This document shows, one piece after another, positions 23,627 through 32,019 of a stretch of 33,779 nt of DNA. Position 1 is the stretch's first letter; each line of letters starts with the position of its first letter. A program made the position numbers and the translations under genes. The notes beneath the pieces were generated by a model. The model was given only the letters and a program-made list of their open reading frames with translations. It was not told where the DNA came from and did no database searches. The stretch comes from Rhodospirillales bacterium (lineage in GTDB: Bacteria > Pseudomonadota > Alphaproteobacteria > Acetobacterales > Acetobacteraceae): the NCBI GenBank assembly GCA_028870815.1, contig JAGWOU010000001.1, forward strand, positions 1 to 33,779, read 5' to 3'.

Positions 23627-25054
23627 ATGAGCGTGCGGTTCCTGCTGGATGGCGAGGTGATCGCGCTGGATGAGGTGGACCCCACCGGCATGGTGCTGGA
23701 GATGCTGCGCACCCGCCTGCGCCGCACCGGCACCAAGGAAGGTTGTGCGGAGGGCGATTGCGGCGCGTGCACTGTGCTGCTGGGCGAGCTTGCGGGCGAG
23801 GACATCGTTTGGCGGGCGGTGAATAGCTGCATTCTTTTTCTCCCTATGTTGGATGGCAAGGCGCTGCTTACGGTGGAAAGCCTGGGCGGGGATCACCCAG
23901 TGCAGCGGGAATTGGTGGCGCATCATGGTTCGCAATGCGGCTTCTGCACGCCGGGGATTGTGATGGCGCTGTATGGCCGTGCCATTGGTGCGCTGGGGGC
24001 GGAGCAGAGTGTGGCGGATACGCTGGCGGGCAACCTTTGCCGCTGCACTGGCTACGGGCCGATTCTGGCAGCGGCCGAGGCTGCGGGCCGGACCAAGCGT
24101 GACGATATGGAGTTGGTGGCGGCGTTAAAAGCGTTGCAAGCACCGGCGCGGGATTTCAGGTTCCATGATAGGCTGGCTGGGCATGAGCGCCGCGCCTTTA
24201 TCCCACGCAGCGCGGATGAACTGGCGGCGTTGTATCTTGAACATCCGCAGGCGCGGCTGGTGGCGGGTGCCACGGATGCCGGGCTGTGGGTGACCAAGCA
24301 GCATCGTGTGTTGGATGAGGTGATCTTCATCGGCGATATCGAGGATTTGCGATTTATAGAGGAAACGCCGGAAGGTATGAGGATTGGTGCCTGTGTGCGC
24401 TATGCCGAGGCGCAAGTGGCGCTGGCGCGGCTGCACCCGGCGTTGGGCGAATTGGTGCGGCGTATCGGCGGTACGCAGATCCGCAATGCCGGCACCATCG
24501 GCGGCAACATCGCCAATGGCTCGCCGATTGGCGACATGCCACCCGCCTTGATCGCGCTGGGAGCGGAATTGACGCTGCGCCGGGGTGATACCCGACGCAT
24601 AATGGCCTTGGAAGATTTTTTCATCGCCTATGGCAAGCAGGACAGGGTGCCGGGAGAGTTTGTGGAAAGCGTATTCATCCCTCGGATTGGTGAAAAAGAT
24701 CTGGTTTGTATCAGCAAGCTTTCAAAACGCTTCGACAGCGATATTTCCGCCGTCTGTGGCGCCATCGCGCTGCGGGTTGAGGCTGGTCGCATCGCGCAGG
24801 CGCGGATTGCCTTTGGCGGCATGGCGGCAACGCCGAAACGCGCCAGTGCGGCGGAGGCGTTTTTGATCGGCGCCGTATTTAGCAAAGAAAGTATGGACGA
24901 AGCAGCAACGCTGCTCGCAGCGGACTTCGCGCCGCTGAGCGATGTGCGCGGCAGCAGCGCCTATCGTCTCACCGTGGCGGGCAATCTGCTGCGCCGCTTG
25001 TGGGCTGAGAGCCAAAGCGAGGTTGTGAGCGTGCTGGGGCTGCAGCATGGCTGA
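23627..25054 (+). CDS. xdhA: Xanthine dehydrogenase small subunit (2Fe-2S and FAD)
   Basis: This 475-residue electron-transfer subunit has the plant-type [2Fe-2S] cluster formed by C40, C45, C48 and C68 (KEGCAEGDCGACT). The second cluster has C104, C107, C138 and C140 (QCGFC, LCRCTGYGPI). The FAD domain (about 180-350) shows VAGATDAGLWVTK and TIGGNIANGSPIGD, followed by the CO-dehydrogenase-flavoprotein C-terminal domain. It passes electrons from the molybdenum subunit to NAD+. GGAG precedes the ATG. It overlaps xdhB by 8 nt. Confidence 0.96.
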   Translation: MSVRFLLDGEVIALDEVDPTGMVLEMLRTRLRRTGTKEGCAEGDCGACTVLLGELAGEDIVWRAVNSCILFLPMLDGKALLTVESLGGDHPVQRELVAHHGSQCGFCTPGIVMALYGRAIGALGAEQSVADTLAGNLCRCTGYGPILAAAEAAGRTKRDDMELVAALKALQAPARDFRFHDRLAGHERRAFIPRSADELAALYLEHPQARLVAGATDAGLWVTKQHRVLDEVIFIGDIEDLRFIEETPEGMRIGACVRYAEAQVALARLHPALGELVRRIGGTQIRNAGTIGGNIANGSPIGDMPPALIALGAELTLRRGDTRRIMALEDFFIAYGKQDRVPGEFVESVFIPRIGEKDLVCISKLSKRFDSDISAVCGAIALRVEAGRIAQARIAFGGMAATPKRASAAEAFLIGAVFSKESMDEAATLLAADFAPLSDVRGSSAYRLTVAGNLLRRLWAESQSEVVSVLGLQHG

Positions 25055-27362
25055 CAGCGAAATCCAGTTTCTCAACGCCGTCTCCCGGCCCGTGCCGCAT
25101 GATTCCGCGCGGGCGCATGTATCAGGGCGCGCTGTTTATACGGACGACATGCCCGAGGCGGTGGGCATGCTGCATGGGGCGTTCGGATTGTCCCAGGAGG
25201 CGCGTGCAAAAATCCTGAGCCTCGATCTTACCACCGTGCGAGCCGCACCCGGCGTGGTAGCGGTGTTTTCCGCCGCCGATATTCCCGGCAGGAACGATGT
25301 CAGCCCCTTTGCCGGTGATGACAGGCTCTTTGCCGAGGGCGAGGTGATTTATCACGGCCAGGCGGTCTTCCTGGTGGTGGCAACGAGTGTTGAGGCTGCG
25401 CGCCGCGCTGCGAAGTTGGGCAGGATTGAATATGAAAAATTGCCGGCCTTGCTTTCCATCGAGGACACACTGGCGGCGGGTTCCGTGGTCGAGCCCGCGC
25501 AGAGCATGGGGCGGGGCGATGTAGCGTTGGCGTTGGCGGCTGCGCCCCGCAGCGTGAAAGGCACGCTGGAGATTGGCGGGCAGGATCATTTTTATCTGGA
25601 AGGGCAGATCGCCATCGCCACCCCGCAGGAGGAAGGTCGGGTGCATGTGCTCTCCTCCACGCAACATCCCAGTGAGGTGCAACATATCGTCGCGCGCGTG
25701 CTGGGGCTTGTGGATGCCGAGGTGACTGTCGAGGTGCGGCGCATGGGCGGCGGCTTCGGGGGCAAGGAGACGCAGGCCTCTCTGTTTGCCACAGCTGCGG
25801 CTTTGGCGGCGGTGCGGACCGGGCGGCAGGTGAAGATCCGCGCGGACCGTGACGATGACATGATCCTGACCGGCAAGCGGCATGAATTCTCCGCTACTTA
25901 CGAGGCGGGGTTTGACGAAAACGGAATCGTCCAGGCGATTTCAATCGAGTTGGCATCGCGCTGCGGCTGCACGATGGATCTTTCAAACGCGATCAACGAC
26001 CGCGCGATGTTCCATACGGATAATTGCTATTTTTACCCGGCGGTGAAAATCCATTCGCAGCGCGCCAAAACCAACACGGTTTCCGCCACCGCCTTTCGTG
26101 GTTTTGGCGGGCCGCAGGGCATGATCGTGGCGGAGCGTACGATGGACCATATCGCCCACGAACTCGGCCTGGACCCGCTGCTGGTACGCCAGCGCAATCT
26201 CTATGGACCGGGGCGGGATGTAACGCCCTATGCGATGCAGGTGACGGATAATGTAGCACCAGAGATGATCGCCGAGCTTGTCGAGAGCAGCGATTATGAA
26301 AAGCGCCGTGCCAAGGTGGCGGAATGGAATGAAACGCACCGCATTATCAAGAAAGGTATTGCACTTACCCCGGTAAAATTCGGCATCAGCTTTACCACCA
26401 CCCATCTCAACCAGGGCGGGGCGTTGGTGAATATCTACACGGATGGTTCGATTTTGTTGAATCATGGCGGCACGGAGATGGGGCAGGGCCTCATGATCAA
26501 AGTGGCGCAGGTGGTGGCGGACGTATTCGCCGTACCGGTGGAGAGTGTGCGGATTTCTTCAACCCGGACCGATAAGGTTCCCAATACCAGTGCCACGGCG
26601 GCGTCCTCCGGTTCGGACCTCAACGGCATGGCGGCGTTTAACGCGGCGGAGACGATCAGGCGGCGTTTGGTGGAATTCGCGGCCAGGCATTTCGGCGTGG
26701 CGGAAGCGGATGTGCATTTCACGCAAGCTGGCGTACAGGCGGGGACGGAACTGCTGAGTTTCGCGAAACTTTGCCAGTTGGCCTATCTGAATCGCGTTTC
26801 TCTTTCCTCCACGGGCTTCTATGCTACGCCGGATATTCATTACGACCGCAAGACCCATACGGGCCGGCCATTCTATTATTTCGCTTATGGCGCGGCGGTG
26901 GCGGAAGTAGCGGTAGATACCCTGACCGGCGAGCATAAGGTGCTGGCGGTGGATATTCTGCACGATGTCGGCAAGTCGCTGAACCCGGCCATCGATCTCG
27001 GGCAGGTGGAAGGCGGGTTCATCCAAGGCATGGGCTGGCTCACCACCGAGGAATTGGTGTTCGATGAAAAAGGCCGTCTGCTCACCCATGCGCCTTCCAC
27101 CTACAAGATTCCTACGGCATCAGACCGTCCGGCGCGGATGGAGATCAAGCTCTGGGCGCCGGGGCGAAATGTGGAGCCGACCATTCATCGCTCCAAAGCC
27201 GTGGGGGAGCCGCCTTTCATGCTGGCCAATGCGGTGTTTTGTGCGCTGACCCAGGCTGTTTCCGCCGCTGTGTCTGAGGGTGGGTTTCCGAAACTTGATG
27301 CGCCCGCCACGCCGGAGCGGATATTGGCGGCCATTGCCGGGCTGCAGGCGGGCAATGGCTGA
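25047..27362 (+). CDS. xdhB: Xanthine dehydrogenase molybdopterin-binding subunit
   Basis: This 771-residue molybdenum hydroxylase oxidises hypoxanthine to xanthine and xanthine to urate. Motifs aligned by eye to bovine enzyme include Q206 (STQHPSEVQ), E241 (RMGGGFGGKET), R351 (TAFRGFGGPQG), the cofactor loop HGGTEMGQGL and catalytic E721 (SKAVGEPPFML). E241 and R351 correspond to the two residues that orient purines and that differ in aldehyde oxidases, so true xanthine dehydrogenase activity is well supported. The substrate-channel stretch VSLSSTGFY is also kept. It overlaps xdhA and xdhC by 8 nt each. Confidence 0.97.
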   Translation: MADSEIQFLNAVSRPVPHDSARAHVSGRAVYTDDMPEAVGMLHGAFGLSQEARAKILSLDLTTVRAAPGVVAVFSAADIPGRNDVSPFAGDDRLFAEGEVIYHGQAVFLVVATSVEAARRAAKLGRIEYEKLPALLSIEDTLAAGSVVEPAQSMGRGDVALALAAAPRSVKGTLEIGGQDHFYLEGQIAIATPQEEGRVHVLSSTQHPSEVQHIVARVLGLVDAEVTVEVRRMGGGFGGKETQASLFATAAALAAVRTGRQVKIRADRDDDMILTGKRHEFSATYEAGFDENGIVQAISIELASRCGCTMDLSNAINDRAMFHTDNCYFYPAVKIHSQRAKTNTVSATAFRGFGGPQGMIVAERTMDHIAHELGLDPLLVRQRNLYGPGRDVTPYAMQVTDNVAPEMIAELVESSDYEKRRAKVAEWNETHRIIKKGIALTPVKFGISFTTTHLNQGGALVNIYTDGSILLNHGGTEMGQGLMIKVAQVVADVFAVPVESVRISSTRTDKVPNTSATAASSGSDLNGMAAFNAAETIRRRLVEFAARHFGVAEADVHFTQAGVQAGTELLSFAKLCQLAYLNRVSLSSTGFYATPDIHYDRKTHTGRPFYYFAYGAAVAEVAVDTLTGEHKVLAVDILHDVGKSLNPAIDLGQVEGGFIQGMGWLTTEELVFDEKGRLLTHAPSTYKIPTASDRPARMEIKLWAPGRNVEPTIHRSKAVGEPPFMLANAVFCALTQAVSAAVSEGGFPKLDAPATPERILAAIAGLQAGNG

Positions 27363-28275
27363 GTGGCTGAACAGCCTGCATGCCTTGCTGCCGCGTGGCC
27401 CCGTGGCGCTGGTGAGCGTGCTGGCGACGGAAGGCTCCGCGCCGCGTGGGGCGGGCACGAAGATGCTGGTGACGGCGGATAGCGTGGAGGGCACCATCGG
27501 TGGCGGCAATCTGGAATTCACTGCCATTTCTCAGGCGCGGGCGGCACTGGCCCATGCGCCCGGCAGCTGGGCAGTGCAGGATTATCCGCTGGGGCCACTG
27601 CTGGGCCAATGCTGCGGCGGACGGGTGCGGTTACTGGTTGAGCATCTTAACCCGGCTCAATGCGGATTTCTTGAGTCGGAGCCAGGGGAAACGCTGATTG
27701 CCGAGCTGACGGAAGGGGCCGTGCATCGCACCTATGGCGGACGGTTGCAGGCCAGCATTCTCGCCGCGCGCGGAGAAAAGCCTAGCTCGGGCACGAAGAT
27801 TGTCGAGCCCGTGGATGCGCCTTGCCGCCCGGTGCTGTTGTTCGGGGCCGGGCATGTGGGGCGGGCCATGGCGCGAGCATTCGCGGGGCTGCCGCTCTCA
27901 CTGGGGTGGTTCGATACGCGGGAAGAGTTGCGGGATCTGTCCGGTCTGGTCTGCTGCCCCGTGGAGGCGATGGAGGATGTTCTGGCCCAGGCCGCGCCGG
28001 ATGTGGCGGTGCTGATTCTCACCCACGACCATGGGCAGGATTACAGGCTAACTCTGGCGGCTTTGCGGGGGCGGGCCGGGTTTGTCGGCCTGATCGGGTC
28101 TGGCACAAAGCGGGCGCGGTTTTTTTCCCGCTTGCAGGCGGAGGGGGTTGATACGTCCCGGCTTCTTTGCCCCATCGGCCTGCCGGGGATTGCGGGCAAG
28201 CAGCCAGAAGTGATCGCCATTGCCGTGGCCGCGCAACTTTTAAGCCTGCCGAAGGATGAGCATGACCAAGCCTGA
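27355..28275 (+). CDS. xdhC: Xanthine dehydrogenase accessory protein XdhC
   Basis: This 306-residue maturation factor binds molybdenum cofactor and promotes its sulfuration and insertion into XdhB. The N-terminal XdhC/CoxI domain shows ATEGSAPRGAGTKMLV, EGTIGGGNLE and LGQCCGGRV. A Rossmann domain follows with LLFGAGHVGRAMARAF and a C-terminal FVGLIGSGTKRARF. I start it at ATG 27355, which overlaps xdhB by 8 nt; the longer open frame upstream codes for an unrelated arginine-rich extension. It is needed only because a XdhAB-type enzyme is encoded next door. Confidence 0.95.
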   Translation: MAEWLNSLHALLPRGPVALVSVLATEGSAPRGAGTKMLVTADSVEGTIGGGNLEFTAISQARAALAHAPGSWAVQDYPLGPLLGQCCGGRVRLLVEHLNPAQCGFLESEPGETLIAELTEGAVHRTYGGRLQASILAARGEKPSSGTKIVEPVDAPCRPVLLFGAGHVGRAMARAFAGLPLSLGWFDTREELRDLSGLVCCPVEAMEDVLAQAAPDVAVLILTHDHGQDYRLTLAALRGRAGFVGLIGSGTKRARFFSRLQAEGVDTSRLLCPIGLPGIAGKQPEVIAIAVAAQLLSLPKDEHDQA

Positions 28276-28738
28276 TGACGAGATTTTGCTGCGCAAGAGC
28301 TTCGAAGTTGCCAAGCGCGCGCAGGCGGGTGGCTGCCACCCGTTCGGCGCCATTCTGGCGGGGCCGGATGGGGAGGTGCTGATGGAACAGGGCAATGGAT
28401 TCCTGCCGGACCATGACATGACCGGCCATGCGGAACGGATTCTGGCAGACCGGGCCTCGATAAAATTTGGAAGCAAGTTCCTGGCCGATTGCACGCTTTA
28501 TTCCAGCGCAGAACCTTGCGCGATGTGCGCCGGGGCGATTTACTGGTCCGGCATCGGGCGGGTTGTATATGGCATGAGCGAGCATGAGCTAAAATCCATC
28601 ACCGGCAACCATGAAGAAAACCCGACGCTGGATCTGCCATGCCGCAACGTGTTTGCCGCCGGGCAGCGCAAGGTGGAGGTGCTGGGGCCGCTGCTGGTGG
28701 AAGAATCCCGGGCTCTACACGAAGGCATCTGGGGATGA
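28262..28738 (+). CDS. Guanine/nucleoside deaminase-like protein (cytidine deaminase fold)
   Basis: This 158-residue zinc deaminase of the CDA superfamily has the zinc site H56-A-E58 (TGHAERI) with catalytic glutamate E58 and PCxxC (EPCAMCAGAIYW, C86 and C89). GGCHPFGAILAGPDG is the substrate-side loop and the protein ends HEGIWG. Bacterial guanine deaminases of this fold convert guanine to xanthine, which would feed the neighbouring XDH. Other members act on other bases, so specificity is inferred from context. Start ATG 28262 has GAAGG 6 nt upstream; ATG 28256 overlaps that site. It overlaps xdhC by 14 nt. Confidence 0.85.
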   Translation: MTKPDDEILLRKSFEVAKRAQAGGCHPFGAILAGPDGEVLMEQGNGFLPDHDMTGHAERILADRASIKFGSKFLADCTLYSSAEPCAMCAGAIYWSGIGRVVYGMSEHELKSITGNHEENPTLDLPCRNVFAAGQRKVEVLGPLLVEESRALHEGIWG

Positions 28739-28776
28739 AAAAATTCTTCACCGATGCCGATATTACGGGAAGGTAA
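28735..28776 (+). CDS. 13-codon mini-ORF, possibly a coupling or relic ORF
   Basis: ATG 28735 overlaps the deaminase TGA (ATGA) and opens MKKFFTDADITGR before TAA 28774-28776. Its last codons, GGA AGG, are also the purine-rich site that could serve the AtzG-like gene 10 nt later. It may carry ribosomes across the otherwise untranslated 47-nt gap. I know no family for it, and it may be chance. Confidence 0.3.
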   Translation: MKKFFTDADITGR

Positions 28777-28785
28777 ATTCTTTTG

Positions 28786-28968
28786 ATGGATCAAGAAACC
28801 CAGGCCGCTTATCTGGCGGCCGCTGAAAAACTGCTCGGCCTGCCCATCCGGCCCGAGCATAAAGAGGCAGTGCAAACCGCTTTCGCCGTCGTCTGCAAGC
28901 ATGCCGAATTGGTGACATCCTTTAAACTGCCACCGGAAACCGAGGCAGCCCCGCGCTATATTCCGTGA
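28786..28968 (+). CDS. AtzG-like protein (DUF4089)
   Basis: This 60-residue helical protein follows the DUF4089 pattern: a helix ending AAEKLLGLPIRPEHKEAV, a second helix with VVCKHAELVTSF, then a short tail ending PPETEAAPRYIP. AtzG is the small partner that stabilises the amidase AtzE in cyanuric-acid catabolism, and the pair resembles GatC/GatA of the tRNA amidotransferase. The amidase gene begins 6 nt downstream, which supports the assignment. ATG 28786 is preceded directly by an in-frame TTG, so the start could be 3 nt earlier. Confidence 0.82.
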   Translation: MDQETQAAYLAAAEKLLGLPIRPEHKEAVQTAFAVVCKHAELVTSFKLPPETEAAPRYIP

Positions 28969-28974
28969 GATTCC

Positions 28975-30324
28975 ATGAAACTTTTTGAACTCACTGCCAC
29001 CGGAATCGTCGCCCAGGTGCGCGCCGGCCGGTTCTCCGCCAGCCAGGTTCTGGCGGCGCATATCGCACGTATCGAGGCGTTGGATGCAACCTTCAACTGC
29101 TTCACGGCGCGAACCTTCGAACGCGCCCGCGCCGAGGCGGCCTTGGTGGATGCCAAAATCCAGGCAGGGCAGGAGCCCGGGCCGTTGGCCGGCGTGCCCT
29201 TCGCGGTGAAGAACCTGTTCGATATCGAGGGCCTGCCGACCGTCGCCGGGTCCAAAATCCGCCGCACCGCGCCGCCGCCAAAGGTTGACGCGCCGCATAT
29301 CAAACGGTTGAACGAGGCCGGGGCGGTGCTGCTTGGCGCGCTCAACATGGATGAATTCGCCTTCGGCTTCGTCACCGAAAACGCGCATGACGGGCCGACT
29401 CGCAATCCGCACGACCCTGAGCATGTCGCCGGCGGTTCTTCCGGCGGTTCTGTCGCCGCTCTGGCCGCCGGGTTCTGCGCCCTCACTTTGGGGTCCGATA
29501 CCAACGGCTCCATCCGCCTGCCCGCCGGGCTCACTGGTGTTTATGGGCTGAAAGCCAGTTATGGCCGCATCACGCGGGAGGGAACCTTCCCCTTCGTGGA
29601 CAGCTTCGACCATATCGGTCCGTTCGCCCGCTCCGTGGCCGATCTCGCTCTGGCCTATGATCTTTTGCAAGACGAGGATGAGGCAAGCCCCGTTTTGGGC
29701 CAGGGCATCGACCCCGCGCGCGTCGCCATGCTGGATGATTGGTTTCAACACGGTGCCAGCCCGGAAATGCTGGAGGCGCTGCACATCGTTGCTGATGCCC
29801 TGGGCGGCACCGCCAGCGTCACCCTGCCGGAGGCCAAACGTGCCCGCTCGGCGGCGTTCTGCATCACGGCCTTCGAGGGTGGGCAACTCCACAAGCCTGA
29901 CCTCATCGCCCGGCCGCGGGATTATGACCCCGCCACCCTGCCGCGCCTTCTTGCCGGCGCGCTGCAACCGGCGCAGACAATTTATCAGGCGCAGCGTTTC
30001 CGGGCCTGGTTCCGCCAGCAGGCCCTGGCGATTTTTGAGCGTTACGATCTGCTGCTGGCCCCGGCCACGCCCATTACCGCCCCGCTTATCGGCCAGCCAA
30101 CATTCGAGCTTGGCGGCGAGGCCGTGCCCACCCGCGCCAATATCGGCCTTTATACGCAGCCGATCAGCTTCATTGGCCTGCCGGTGGTCTGCGTGCCGGT
30201 GGCCTCAGCCGGCCTGCCGCGCGGCGTGCAGATCATCGCGGCCCCGGGGCGGGAGGCGCTGGCGCTGGCCGCCGCCGCGAGGCTGGAGGATAGGGGCGTG
30301 CTGTCCGCAAAGGTGGTGCCATGA
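28975..30324 (+). CDS. atzE: AtzE-like amidase (amidase signature family)
   Basis: This 449-residue amidase-signature hydrolase has an intact Ser-cisSer-Lys triad: K79 (VPFAVKNLFD), S155 in GGSSGGS (153-159) and nucleophile S179 in LGSDTNGSIRLPA. The asparagine in SDTNGS fits my memory of AtzE rather than the SDTGGS of most relatives. AtzE hydrolyses 1-carboxybiuret, releasing ammonia, in the s-triazine pathway. Here no cyanuric acid hydrolase is nearby, and the gene lies behind purine genes, so the physiological substrate may be another ureido-carboxylate. It overlaps the AtzH-like gene by 4 nt. Confidence 0.88.
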   Translation: MKLFELTATGIVAQVRAGRFSASQVLAAHIARIEALDATFNCFTARTFERARAEAALVDAKIQAGQEPGPLAGVPFAVKNLFDIEGLPTVAGSKIRRTAPPPKVDAPHIKRLNEAGAVLLGALNMDEFAFGFVTENAHDGPTRNPHDPEHVAGGSSGGSVAALAAGFCALTLGSDTNGSIRLPAGLTGVYGLKASYGRITREGTFPFVDSFDHIGPFARSVADLALAYDLLQDEDEASPVLGQGIDPARVAMLDDWFQHGASPEMLEALHIVADALGGTASVTLPEAKRARSAAFCITAFEGGQLHKPDLIARPRDYDPATLPRLLAGALQPAQTIYQAQRFRAWFRQQALAIFERYDLLLAPATPITAPLIGQPTFELGGEAVPTRANIGLYTQPISFIGLPVVCVPVASAGLPRGVQIIAAPGREALALAAAARLEDRGVLSAKVVP

Positions 30325-30701
30325 TCATCGATGACCCCGCGACGAAAGCCGAGATCGAGGCGTTGTTCGCCGCTTACGAACACGCCTTGATGACGAACGA
30401 TCTTGACGCTTTGCACAATTTCTTTTGGCCTTCGGCGCAGGTTCTGCGTTTCGGCGATACCGGCACGTCCTTCGGCATTGACGAGCTTGCCGCCTTCCGC
30501 CGCAACCGCAAGGGCGGTTCGCCCCAGCGCGTGCTGCAAAACACACGCATCGTTACCTTCGGGCCGGACCATGCCGTCGCCACCACGGAGTTTGTCCGCG
30601 AGGGCGAACCACGCCTGGGGCGGCAGACGCAAATCTGGGTGCGGTTTCCTGATCTCGGCTGGCGCATCGCCAGTGCGCATGTGTCGCTGGTGGCGGCTTA
30701 A
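30321..30701 (+). CDS. AtzH-like protein (DUF3225, SnoaL/NTF2 fold)
   Basis: This 126-residue cone-shaped alpha+beta protein has the pattern EIEALFAAYEHALMTNDLDAL followed by FFWPSAQVLRFGDTGTSFG. Basic FRRNRKGGSPQR and a terminal WVRFPDLGWRIASAHVSL follow. It matches DUF3225. AtzH of this group hydrolyses 1,3-dicarboxyurea in the cyanuric-acid pathway. The G-E-H order with tight spacing matches the known trio. It is the last gene of the operon; its TAA overlaps the stop of the converging oxidoreductase by three bases, with no terminator between. Confidence 0.85.
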   Translation: MIIDDPATKAEIEALFAAYEHALMTNDLDALHNFFWPSAQVLRFGDTGTSFGIDELAAFRRNRKGGSPQRVLQNTRIVTFGPDHAVATTEFVREGEPRLGRQTQIWVRFPDLGWRIASAHVSLVAA

Positions 30702-31990
30702 AATCTTTCCAGCCGGAACGCCGAAGGGTCAACCACCGGCGTTTCACCCGCGACAATTTCCGCCATCAGCTGCCCAGCACCGGGGCCGATGCCGAACCCA
30801 TGGCCGGAAAACCCGGTGGCGATGTAAAACCCCTTTTGTGATTTCACTTCAGATATCACTGGAATTGCATCCGGCGTGCCGTCGATAAATCCTGCCCAGC
30901 TCTGCACCACCTTGGCATCCGCGAACACAGGCACGTCCCGTGCCAGATGATGCATCGCCTGGCGCAACCCGCGAAGCTGCGGGACAGGGTCGAGGATACG
31001 CTCTTGCGTGAACGGCGCATTGCTACCTGAAAGATAATCCCGCTCCTGCCGCCATTCTTGCAAAAACTGCCCGGAGACATGCGGGCGCAGGTAGTCGCGT
31101 TCAGACAGAAATCCCGGCAGGAATTTGAAAAGCAGCCTGAACACGTCAGGGGTTATCTCGGGCGAGGAGATCCAGCCATGGGCGATGGTGTAGCCGCCAT
31201 CCAACCGCTTGCGGAAAGCGTAATGCCGCGCGGAAGCCGACAATTCCGGCCCGTTCAATGGTGCTGTGCGTAAAACCGAAGACCGCACCTTCAATTGCGG
31301 CAATGCGATGCCGTGCTTGCGGCAAAACAGGCGAGACCACGCGCCGCCTGCCAGAACAACCTTCTGGCAGGCAATCCGCCCGCGTTCAGTTTCCACCGCG
31401 ATGATCTTTCCCGCCTCGCGCACCAACCCGGTCACGGCGCAATTCTGCAACATCGCTACCCCCGCCGCTTGCGCGGCGCGCGCCATGGCGGGCACGGCGA
31501 GTTGCGGCTCTGCCCGCGCGTCGCTTTCGGTGTAAAGCGCGCCTACAAATCGCCGCTGCGCTTCCGGCAGCAGAAGTGCTGTTTCGGCGGCATCCAACAC
31601 CCTGGAAGCAGCGCCCAGCGGCACGGCTTTTGCCGCCCAGGCAGCACGCTGACGTTGCTCCTTGGCGTTGGCGTTGAGGTACGCGATTCCGCAAACCCGA
31701 TATCCCGTCTCCGCCCCGGTCAGATCGTTCATCCGCGCCCATAGCCTGCGGCTCTCGAACATCAGCGGCAATTCCCGCAAATCGCGCCCTTGCACGCGTA
31801 CCCAGCCCCAGTTCCGGCTGGATTGCTCGGCGGCGATACGGCCTTTTTCGCACAGCACCACCTTCGCGCCCTTCTGCGCCAGGTTCCACGCCGTGCACAC
31901 GCCGATGATGCCGCCGCCGATCACCACCACATCCGCTTGCGCGGGGAATGGGGTAGACTTCGTTTCAACATTATCAACTTCAGGGCCCAT
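30698..31990 (-). CDS. DAO-type FAD-dependent oxidoreductase
   Basis: This 430-residue flavoprotein has an N-terminal FAD-binding Rossmann motif VVVIGGGIIGVCTAWNLA (about 21-38) and RIAAEQSSRNWGWVR, followed by a substrate domain. The C-terminal FAD loop reads GFYIATGFSGHGFGIGPGAG, the DAO-family signature. Relatives oxidise D-amino acids, sarcosine or other secondary amines; I cannot choose among them. I start it at ATG 31990 (MGPEVDNVET). The open frame continues 270 nt upstream but there it is antisense to the MFS gene and its divergent promoter, and shows no homology. It converges on atzH and is divergent from the transporter, so it may be unrelated to the purine operon. Confidence 0.9.
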   Translation of the reverse strand: MGPEVDNVETKSTPFPAQADVVVIGGGIIGVCTAWNLAQKGAKVVLCEKGRIAAEQSSRNWGWVRVQGRDLRELPLMFESRRLWARMNDLTGAETGYRVCGIAYLNANAKEQRQRAAWAAKAVPLGAASRVLDAAETALLLPEAQRRFVGALYTESDARAEPQLAVPAMARAAQAAGVAMLQNCAVTGLVREAGKIIAVETERGRIACQKVVLAGGAWSRLFCRKHGIALPQLKVRSSVLRTAPLNGPELSASARHYAFRKRLDGGYTIAHGWISSPEITPDVFRLLFKFLPGFLSERDYLRPHVSGQFLQEWRQERDYLSGSNAPFTQERILDPVPQLRGLRQAMHHLARDVPVFADAKVVQSWAGFIDGTPDAIPVISEVKSQKGFYIATGFSGHGFGIGPGAGQLMAEIVAGETPVVDPSAFRLERF

Positions 31991-32019
31991 GGTGGAATTT
32001 TCCAGCGCCACGCAGGGCA

